Of a stretch of DNA of 5,111 nucleotides, positions 1 to 4,413 are shown in pieces. Source of the stretch: Planctomycetales bacterium (GTDB lineage Bacteria > Planctomycetota > Phycisphaerae > SM23-33); NCBI GenBank assembly GCA_030592655.1, contig JAUVIQ010000210.1:1-5111 (forward strand). The letters run 5' to 3'. Positions within the stretch are counted from its first letter, which is position 1; each line of letters begins with the position of its first letter. Made by a program: the position numbers and the translations under genes. The notes beneath the pieces were generated by a model. The model saw only the letters and a list, made by a program, of their open reading frames with translations, ran no database searches and had not been told where the DNA came from.

Positions 1-1582
1 CGGCTGCTACTACGGGAAGGTATTCCAGTTCCTGTTCGCGCATCCGCGTAACGGCTTCATCGAGCGGCGTCTGGACCGTTACGGTATCCGGAACAGGCCT
101 CATCAGGTCGAACGCCAGGAGCCAGTCCGTCAGACCTTCGGCGACGAATGTCCTCTTGAGTTCGTCGATGGTGATGATTCCTGTGAGTTTTCCGTCGGCG
201 TCGGTTACGGGATAAGACATTGCGTCCGTTTCGGCGATGGTGCGGAGGATATTTGTCAGCGTGGTATTCTCCGTGAATGACGGCAGTTCGCGGTCCAACA
301 TATCGCCGGCATTGTAGGAAAGCATGAGGTCTTCTTCGGTAACATTCAATCCGACCTCGCCGGCCTTTTTGACGGCGAATTTCACGCACGGCGGTCCGAT
401 GATCTCGGCGATGAACGTCGCAGCGGCGATGATGGCGATAACTATCGGCCCGATGGTGTCGGGGAACTTTTTATCGGCGATCAGCGACAGACCAACCGCC
501 ACACCGGCCTGGCTGAACAGGCATATTCCGAGGTATTTACGGATCACCGGGGCTGCATTGGTCCATCGTGCGCCGAGGTAAGCGCCGATTATTTTACCCG
601 AACCCATCCCGACGAGGTAAGGCGCGACGAGTATCCACATCCAGGGTTGCATGTTTTGTATGTGCAGGCGAGCGCCGACGATAACGAAAAAGAGCACGTA
701 GATTGGCGGAGTAAAACGCTCGACGAGGTTGAATGTTTCCCGGCTTCGACGCGGTGCGAGGTTGGCCAGGGTTACGCCCAGCGCCATCGCCGCCAGTATC
801 ATGGAGACCTCCATCGCCCTCGTCAGCCCGATTACCAACGCCATCGCGCCGATGATGAACGCCAGCGACTTATCGCGATCCCGCAGACGACGGAGGACGA
901 AGTTCAGTATGAATCCGACGGCGACACCAAGTACAGCCGCTCCGAAAAGTTCATATCCGGCATGTCCCAATGCCTCTAAAATCCCGCCCGAACCGCTGTG
1001 GAGAATCGTTCCGGCAATACTGGCGGCAATGCTGAACATTATCAGCGCAAGCGCGTCGTCAAGGGCTATGACGGCGAAGATCGCCGTTGTGAGCACGCCT
1101 CTGGTCTTGAGTTCCCACAGCACGCTGGTCGTAGCCGCCGGCGCTGTCGCCGACGCTATCGAACCGAACACGATACCCATCGCAATCGACTTGGCCGGCC
1201 CCATACCCCAAAGCATGCCCACGCCGCTGATAAGAATGCTGACGGTCAGGAATGCCCCTATCCCCTCGGCGAAGAGGATGGCCAGGAATTGCCGACCATA
1301 CTTCTTGAAAACGTCCCGGTGCAACTCGCCGCCGATCATGAACCCGATTATACCGAGCGCGAAAAAACAGAAAGGTTCGAGACTGACGATGACATCCTTG
1401 TCGATAAATCTCAGCCCGGACTGCCCGACGGCTATTCCGATTGCGATGTAGCCGACGACCTGGGGGATGTGAAGTTTCTGGAATATCTTCGCGCCGATTG
1501 TACCGAAAAGGATTGCAAGACCGATGACAAGAAGCGTCGGAAGAGGCGCCTGGGCGAGCAAGGCTGAAATGGCATGAGTCAT
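1..1582 (-). CDS. CPA2/Kef-type cation:proton antiporter with C-terminal CBS domains (3' end off the window)
   Basis: Inner-membrane antiporter expected to exchange Na+ or K+ for H+. I translated 527 residues from the ATG at 1580-1582; the frame is still open at the left edge. Residues 1-400 form about 13 hydrophobic segments. The N-terminal part carries a Kef-like motif (IPQVVGYIAIGIAVG, residues 39-53). A TAPAATTSVLWELKTRG stretch (146-162) matches the broken TM4, and LDDALAL has the paired aspartates D175-D176 typical of electrogenic CPA2 exchangers. K330 in GSGKIIGAYLGA matches the conserved TM10 lysine. Residues about 435-480 and 490 onward look like two CBS motifs (for example YPVTDADGKLTGIITIDEL, then DLMRPVPDTVTVQTPLDEA), the second truncated by the edge. 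CBS pairs commonly bind adenine nucleotides and gate transporters; here they stand where Kef proteins carry a TrkA-N domain. The start overlaps the stop of the upstream EIIA gene (ATGA). Ion specificity cannot be read from sequence. Confidence 0.93.
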   Translation of the reverse strand, partial: MTHAISALLAQAPLPTLLVIGLAILFGTIGAKIFQKLHIPQVVGYIAIGIAVGQSGLRFIDKDVIVSLEPFCFFALGIIGFMIGGELHRDVFKKYGRQFLAILFAEGIGAFLTVSILISGVGMLWGMGPAKSIAMGIVFGSIASATAPAATTSVLWELKTRGVLTTAIFAVIALDDALALIMFSIAASIAGTILHSGSGGILEALGHAGYELFGAAVLGVAVGFILNFVLRRLRDRDKSLAFIIGAMALVIGLTRAMEVSMILAAMALGVTLANLAPRRSRETFNLVERFTPPIYVLFFVIVGARLHIQNMQPWMWILVAPYLVGMGSGKIIGAYLGARWTNAAPVIRKYLGICLFSQAGVAVGLSLIADKKFPDTIGPIVIAIIAAATFIAEIIGPPCVKFAVKKAGEVGLNVTEEDLMLSYNAGDMLDRELPSFTENTTLTNILRTIAETDAMSYPVTDADGKLTGIITIDELKRTFVAEGLTDWLLAFDLMRPVPDTVTVQTPLDEAVTRMREQELEYLPVVAA

Positions 1583-2034
1583 ACCTTACCTTCGGTGAGT
1601 ATGCGATAGACCTCGGCGGGGTCGTCCGCCTCGGTGATCGCCTTACGGACGTCGTCTTGTTTAAGTACGTTGGCTACCTTGGCGAGGAGTCGTATGTATA
1701 TTTCATGCTTACCCTGCGGAGCGGCAATCAGTACGATGATGTGTACGGGTTGATTGTCGAGGCTTTCGTAGTCGGCGATTCCCGCCCGGCTGACACCGAC
1801 GACCATGACGGCATCGGACAGACCTGCAAGGCGAACGTGAGGGATTCCAAGCCCCTGGCCTATGCCGGTGCTCATCATCTTCTCGCGATCCCAGACCGCC
1901 TGACGAAGCGTTTCTTTACCGACGCTCTTGCTGAAATCATCCGCAGTAGATACCAGTTCGTCCAGAGCGCCGGCCTTCGTCGTTCCCGTCAAAAGCACGA
2001 CATGCTCTAACGTCAGGTAATCCGAAATTTCCAT
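1579..2034 (-). CDS. Stand-alone PTS EIIA domain protein (fructose/nitrogen type, PtsN-like)
   Basis: A 151-residue single-domain protein, the usual length of EIIA-Ntr/EIIA-Fru. It contains the family hallmark DREKMMSTGIGQGLGIPH (residues 49-66), in which H66 is the expected phospho-accepting histidine. A second conserved histidine, H110, is in APQGKHEIYIRLLAKVA. In known systems such proteins receive phosphate from HPr or NPr and either pass it to EIIB or act as regulators, notably of K+ transport in Escherichia coli. No EIIB or EIIC lies beside it, and its stop overlaps the start of a cation antiporter, so I infer a regulatory role on that antiporter. The ATG at 2032-2034 is preceded by GGGAG about 7 nt upstream, which supports the start. 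A promoter lies at 2073-2102. The phosphodonor is not in the window, so I give no gene symbol. Confidence 0.93.
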   Translation of the reverse strand: MEISDYLTLEHVVLLTGTTKAGALDELVSTADDFSKSVGKETLRQAVWDREKMMSTGIGQGLGIPHVRLAGLSDAVMVVGVSRAGIADYESLDNQPVHIIVLIAAPQGKHEIYIRLLAKVANVLKQDDVRKAITEADDPAEVYRILTEGKV

Positions 2035-2072
2035 TTTTAACTCCCTCAGCCCTGAAGATACTCAAGCCCCTT

Positions 2073-2102
2073 ATTATGCACCTGCCTGGGAGTTATTGTC
2101 CA
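2073..2102 (-). promoter_or_regulatory. Sigma70-type promoter of the EIIA-antiporter operon
   Basis: On the minus strand TGGACA (2097-2102) and CATAAT (2073-2078) each match the consensus at five of six positions and are 18 bp apart. Transcription would begin near 2066, giving a leader of about 30 nt that contains the GGGAG ribosome site. This is a prediction from sequence only. Confidence 0.55.
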
Positions 2103-2141
2103 GTACATAAAAACTGAAAAGAGAATGTTGAATAATGGAGC

Positions 2142-2231
2142 AGAGTAGGTTGGGACGGAGCAAAGCGAAGTCCCACCTTCAATCTCGAAAAAGGTGGGCC
2201 TCCGCTTCGCTCCGGCCCAGCCTACCACTCT
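2142..2231. repeat. Long imperfect inverted repeat, probable dispersed hairpin element
   Basis: The left arm (2142-2179) and right arm (2191-2231) are imperfect reverse complements over about 38-41 nt around an 11-nt loop. They share a GTAGG, TGGG, CGGAGC, AAGCG, CCCACCTT pattern. The right arm ends exactly at the stop codon of the exported-protein gene (2230-2232). Either strand would fold into a long stable stem. No T-tract follows on either side, so it is not a classical intrinsic terminator, though it could protect mRNA 3' ends or slow polymerase. The composition and form resemble intergenic REP/MITE-like repeats; copy number in the genome is unknown. An open frame running through it (2046-2282, minus) is judged spurious. 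Confidence 0.8.
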
Positions 2232-2670
2232 ACCCGGCTTCGACGTGAACACACGTTTCCTGAGTCCAAAACTCCAGGACATCTACCAGTTCACCCTCTA
2301 TGGGAAGTCGCGTACCCCATTCCCTCCAAAACGTCACTCGTGTTACCTGCCCATCTTTAATGCCAAATATAAAGTGCACCGTGGCGTACACCGGGTGGTA
2401 ATACAGATGTACCTTATCAGAATCGCATCGGCTCAAAATCTTGCTTTCGTCCGACGTGATAACAATATCGGGTTTACCCATTATGGTCTCTGCTTGAATC
2501 TGCGTCATGCCCTTTTTAACAAGAAGAGTGTTCTCAAAGAAGCGTTGTGTTTTTACGTCGGTAGAATTATTTTTGTTACAGTGCGAGTTTGTTGGGCTAC
2601 ATGCTACGTGAAACAGACCTGTGCTAACGACAAGAACAGCAGCAACGGAGAGATGATTAACCAGTTTCAT
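2230..2670 (-). CDS. Small exported protein, possible lipoprotein, with BamE/SmpA-like domain
   Basis: A 146-residue protein. Residues 1-24 form a signal peptide (MKLVNHLSVAAVLVVSTGLF then HVAC). C24 could be a lipidated cysteine, but histidine at -3 is not a standard lipobox, so periplasmic secretion is an alternative. Residues about 48-118 resemble the SmpA/OmlA (BamE) fold: VKKGMTQIQAETIMGKPD is the typical 'GMT..Q....MG.P' start, and VHFIFGIKDGQVTRVTFW gives the closing strands. In BamE this fold is part of the outer-membrane assembly machinery, but the same fold occurs in many unrelated envelope lipoproteins, so the role is open. A 15-codon longer start at 2715 exists; I prefer the ATG at 2668-2670 because AAGGGG lies about 8 nt upstream and the signal peptide begins there. 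It follows lexA by 54 nt on the same strand. The gene looks more AT-rich than its neighbours. Confidence 0.75.
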   Translation of the reverse strand: MKLVNHLSVAAVLVVSTGLFHVACSPTNSHCNKNNSTDVKTQRFFENTLLVKKGMTQIQAETIMGKPDIVITSDESKILSRCDSDKVHLYYHPVYATVHFIFGIKDGQVTRVTFWREWGTRLPIEGELVDVLEFWTQETCVHVEAG

Positions 2671-2724
2671 TTTAATACCCCTTCTTCTTGGGGAACACGG
2701 GAACGTTTTTCCCATGCTTTCCGT

Positions 2725-3333
2725 TCAGAACTTCCTGATCACGCCTATCACCACGCCTTGAATGCTGACGTTGTCGGCGTAGATGGGAGAGAAATCCGGA
2801 TTGGCTGGCTGGAGGCGGATACTGTCGGCTTCGCGATAGAATTTTTTCAGTGTGGCTTCGCCGTTGTCCAGCAGGGCGACGACAGTTTCGCCGTCGGATG
2901 CTTCACGGGTTTTCCGGCAGATAACGTAGTCGCCGTCGCGTATCTGTTCGTCGATCATGCTCAGTCCTGTTACGCGCAGGCAGAAGGTTTCGCCGGTATT
3001 GGCGAACATTTCTTCCAGGTCGATGGATTCGTTTTGCTCCACCGCCTCGATAGGTTCACCGGCGGCGATTTGCCCCGCCAGCGGAAAACGGGTGGGGCGG
3101 GCCTCGTCGGGAAAAGCCACGTCGTCAGACAGTTGCAAAGAGCGAGCGCTGTGTTTGGGACCCCGAAAGAGCAGACCCTTTTTTTCGAGCGCCCCGATGT
3201 GCTCGAAGACGGTTACTCTGCTTACGTGCAGATGGTTTCCAATCTCCTGCATCGTGGGGGAATAGCCGTGTTTGACGCGATAATCGCGCACATACAAGAG
3301 AACTTCCATCTGGCGAGGCGTAACTGTCTGCAT
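2725..3333 (-). CDS. lexA: LexA SOS-response repressor
   Basis: LexA represses DNA-damage genes and self-cleaves when RecA filaments form on single-stranded DNA. The 202-residue product has the same length as E. coli LexA. Residues 1-65 form the winged helix-turn-helix, starting TPRQMEVLLYVRDYRVKHGY; the recognition segment HVSRVTVFEHIGALEKKG (36-53) is closer in style to Gram-positive LexA than to E. coli. Residues 83-202 are the peptidase S24 domain, with cleavage site A91-G92 (QIAAGEP), nucleophile S125 (VTGLSMID), and general base K163 (EATLKKF). All key residues are present, so it should be functional. I chose the ATG at 3331-3333 because AGGAG lies 7 nt upstream; an in-frame TTG at 3366 would add 11 residues and lacks a comparable site. 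It may be cotranscribed with the exported-protein gene downstream. Confidence 0.97.
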   Translation of the reverse strand: MQTVTPRQMEVLLYVRDYRVKHGYSPTMQEIGNHLHVSRVTVFEHIGALEKKGLLFRGPKHSARSLQLSDDVAFPDEARPTRFPLAGQIAAGEPIEAVEQNESIDLEEMFANTGETFCLRVTGLSMIDEQIRDGDYVICRKTREASDGETVVALLDNGEATLKKFYREADSIRLQPANPDFSPIYADNVSIQGVVIGVIRKF

Positions 3334-3396
3334 GCTTGGTCTCCTGACTCTCGGTTTTGGCGACAACGACCGGCTGTAATTCCGGCATCGTCGGAA

Positions 3397-3439
3397 GGGG
3401 GTCGGTGCTCGGGGGATAAGGATAAACGTACTGACCCCC
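3397..3439 (-). other. Hairpin in the putative lexA leader
   Basis: GGGGGTC (3397-3403) and GACCCCC (3433-3439) are perfect 7-bp complements separated by 29 nt, with partial further pairing inward. If transcription starts near 3494, the lexA mRNA leader is about 160 nt and would contain this stem. The rest of 3334-3500 shows no RNA family I recognise. Confidence 0.4.
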
Positions 3440-3500
3440 AGGCCCGAATTGACAGATTGGTAATTCCATTCCCATTCTCAAATCCTTATTTCAGTGTCAG

Positions 3501-3549
3501 ACTCTATCCTAACATCGTACGAACTGCAAGGATGACTCCAGTTTTTTTT
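3501..3549 (-). promoter_or_regulatory. Candidate lexA promoter with A-tract and LexA-box-like operator
   Basis: On the minus strand TTGCAG (3524-3529) and TAGAGT (3501-3506) are 17 bp apart, a moderate promoter match. A run of eight A residues (3542-3549) sits upstream of the -35, where an UP element would lie. The spacer holds GTTC-N7-GTTA (3510-3524, minus strand), one base away from the GTTC-N7-GTTC box known from alphaproteobacterial LexA, with a TCGTACGA palindrome in its middle (3515-3522). This placement suits autorepression. Single-mismatch boxes are expected by chance several times in a window this size, so the operator is tentative. Confidence 0.35.
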
Positions 3550-3551
3550 AA

Positions 3552-3632
3552 ACATTCAGCGTTCAGCGATCAGCAATCGGCAAAAAAGGGCAAAGCAACG
3601 CAATCAATTGCTGACTGCTGACCGCTGATTGC
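3552..3632. repeat. Inverted repeat built from tandem heptanucleotides
   Basis: Left arm: four consecutive 7-mers ATTCAGC, GTTCAGC, GATCAGC, AATCGGC (3554-3581). Right arm: GCTGACT, GCTGACC, GCTGATT, GCTATAG (3610-3637), the same heptads on the opposite strand. Aligned as reverse complements, 3552-3580 and 3604-3632 agree at 22 of 29 positions, around a 23-nt A-rich centre. The form recalls short tandemly repeated heptamer families described in cyanobacteria. It lies between lexA and the small coiled-coil gene, and may act as a 3'-end structure for the latter. Confidence 0.75.
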
Positions 3633-3640
3633 TATAGAGC

Positions 3641-3679
3641 AGCGAGCACGCCGGGTCGGATGACTTTGACGTGCTCGCT
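3641..3679. repeat. Perfect 10-bp stem-loop downstream of the small coiled-coil gene
   Basis: AGCGAGCACG (3641-3650) and CGTGCTCGCT (3670-3679) are exact reverse complements around a 19-nt loop. The element lies 30 nt past the stop of the minus-strand gene at 3710-3988. A T-tract is missing on both sides, so it is at most a weak or factor-assisted terminator, or an mRNA 3'-end stabiliser. Confidence 0.55.
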
Positions 3680-3709
3680 TTGGTGAAACATACTTTGAGA
3701 GGGGACTTA

Positions 3710-3988
3710 CTACGTATTGTCTTTATCTGTCGGGCCTCCGCTGTTCCAGCGGTGTTCGAGCATCTCGCGCAGGTAACTGTTTTCCCGCCTGGTGGCCTCC
3801 ATGTCGAACATCAGATATTTCATCTGCAATCTGATCTGGTCCAGCATCTCCTCAACGTTCCGCGTAGATGCATTGGAGGTTACAGGTGTATATGTTCCCA
3901 TCGAGGTGGATTTTCCGCCCGTTTGGGGTAACGCCAAGAGGGCGTCAGCCAGTTCGGCAATTCGCTCACGAACGATCTGTTCTTTCAT
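3710..3988 (-). CDS. Small hypothetical protein with C-terminal coiled coil
   Basis: I do not recognise this 92-residue protein. Residues 1-20 (MKEQIVRERIAELADALLAL) should form an amphipathic helix. Residues 21-43 are a Ser/Thr/Gly-rich linker. Residues 44-80 (NVEEMLDQIRLQMKYLMFDM and on to EHR) look like a charged helix suited to coiled-coil pairing, and the tail is short and polar. There is no signal peptide or membrane segment, so it is probably cytoplasmic. I regard it as real because the ATG at 3986-3988 is preceded by a perfect AGGAGG at 8-nt spacing. It stands alone, divergent from the PLP-enzyme gene at 4414 and about 380 bp upstream of lexA on the same strand. Function is unknown; a small adaptor or structural protein is possible. 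Confidence 0.72.
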   Translation of the reverse strand: MKEQIVRERIAELADALLALPQTGGKSTSMGTYTPVTSNASTRNVEEMLDQIRLQMKYLMFDMEATRRENSYLREMLEHRWNSGGPTDKDNT

Positions 3989-3993
3989 TATTT

Positions 3994-4009
3994 TCGCCTC
4001 CTGAGGCGA
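3994..4009 (-). promoter_or_regulatory. Shine-Dalgarno embedded in a palindrome
   Basis: The 7-nt arms TCGCCTC and GAGGCGA flank two bases. On the mRNA this can fold as a 6-bp stem with loop CAGG, which places the AGGAGG ribosome site of the 3710-3988 gene in the loop and 3' arm. It could keep translation low until melted, or be a DNA-binding site. The pairing is seen directly; the effect is inferred. Confidence 0.5.
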
Positions 4010-4012
4010 TAC

Positions 4013-4049
4013 CAGCCATTAATATATGGCTGTTCCTCACTGTAATTAA
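4013..4049 (-). promoter_or_regulatory. Candidate promoter and overlapping operator of the small coiled-coil gene
   Basis: CAGCCAT (4013-4019) and ATGGCTG (4026-4032) form a perfect 7-bp inverted repeat around TAATAT. It covers a minus-strand -10 candidate TATATT (4021-4026). A weak -35 (TTAATT, 4044-4049) sits 17 bp away. A palindrome over the -10 and start point is typical of a repressor site. The promoter itself is weakly supported because of the poor -35. Confidence 0.4.
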
Positions 4050-4174
4050 ATGCAATTACCGTGCCGCTTCCAGCCCCGAGGGCGATGGGCTATTGTTCTA
4101 ACTACCGCTAATACAAAGCGTTAGGCGAAGCGCCGTCATGTTAGTCCGGGTAATTTCTACCGTCTTTGACGTTG

Positions 4175-4196
4175 GCGTTTCGATTAATCAACACGC
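4175..4196. promoter_or_regulatory. 22-bp imperfect palindrome, possible regulator site
   Basis: GCGT (4175-4178) pairs with ACGC (4193-4196) and the centre GATTAATC (4182-4189) is a perfect palindrome; only four of the 22 positions break symmetry. It shares the ATCAAC element with the larger palindrome at 4265-4303, suggesting a common binding protein. It sits about 200 bp before the PLP-enzyme start. Confidence 0.35.
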
Positions 4197-4264
4197 TTCG
4201 ACGCTCGGCGGTCAATATGTCCCCAACAATCCCGTTTCACAGCCTGAATACGCTTTGCAGACAG

Positions 4265-4303
4265 ACGTTGATTCCCGTCAACGACGTTGACAATAATCAA
4301 CGT
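4265..4303. promoter_or_regulatory. Nested 39-bp palindrome upstream of the trans-sulfuration gene
   Basis: The outer arms ACGTTGATT (4265-4273) and AATCAACGT (4295-4303) and the inner arms GTCAACG (4277-4283) and CGTTGAC (4285-4291) are both perfect and share one centre at 4284, separated by two 3-nt gaps. The result is four copies of a CGTTGA-type element in alternating orientation. It ends 47 bp upstream of the -35 at 4350, a location common for activator sites such as those of LysR-type regulators. No regulator gene is visible, so the partner is unknown. It could also form a cruciform or a transcript hairpin. Confidence 0.65.
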
Positions 4304-4305
4304 TG

Positions 4306-4334
4306 GAGAAAAAGATTCCCGTTCCCTTTTTCTC
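4306..4334. repeat. Perfect 9-bp inverted repeat with A/T-rich arms
   Basis: GAGAAAAAG (4306-4314) and CTTTTTCTC (4326-4334) are exact complements around an 11-nt loop. They follow the nested palindrome directly and lie just upstream of the promoter at 4350-4378. It may be a regulatory site or a hairpin insulating the promoter from upstream transcription. Confidence 0.5.
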
Positions 4335-4349
4335 TTCTGTTCGATGATG

Positions 4350-4378
4350 TTGCGAGTCAGTCGGCGATTCGCTACAAT
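4350..4378 (+). promoter_or_regulatory. Sigma70-type promoter of the trans-sulfuration gene
   Basis: TTGCGA (4350-4355) and TACAAT (4373-4378) are separated by the optimal 17 bp. The -10 matches five of six consensus bases. Transcription should begin near 4385, leaving a leader of only about 29 nt, too short for a SAM-type riboswitch. Control is therefore more likely through DNA-binding proteins at the upstream palindromes. Confidence 0.6.
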
Positions 4379-4413
4379 TCCGATGGGTAACGTACTTTTC
4401 AAGGAGCAAAAAT

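Larger units (their letters stand above)
3989..4413. other. Divergent intergenic region, rich in palindromes, no gene supported
   Basis: These 425 bp separate the minus-strand small gene from the plus-strand PLP-enzyme gene. Open frames at 4166-4390 (+) and 4184-4429 (-) cross the promoter and palindromes, have no recognisable sequence or good ribosome site, and are taken as spurious. Besides the sites listed separately, 4098-4144 holds one CTAAC and two GTTAG copies with a small GGCG/CGCC hairpin (4124-4134). I see no tRNA, and no riboswitch that I recognise. Confidence 0.6.

Noticed and set aside
647..1567. Plus-strand open frames (647-979, 729-1451, 998-1567) opposite the antiporter
   Set aside because: The opposite strand encodes a complete membrane protein with conserved motifs; the plus-strand products are arginine-rich or low-complexity shadows.
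2046..2282. 78-residue minus-strand open frame
   Set aside because: It reads straight through the long inverted repeat and overlaps the true end of the exported-protein gene; its product has no family character.
2194..3621. 475-residue plus-strand open frame opposite lexA and the exported-protein gene
   Set aside because: It is antisense to two well-supported genes and its product shows no recognisable domain; a shadow of the GC-rich coding strand.
4098..4144. Possible integron attC site (CTAAC and two GTTAG copies; GTTAGGC fits GTTRRRY)
   Set aside because: The spacing between the paired elements is too short, the inner paired sites are missing, and no integrase or cassette is visible.
4385..4413. 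Riboswitch (SAM type) before the methionine-related gene
   Set aside because: The predicted leader is only about 29 nt and I recognise no riboswitch core in the region.
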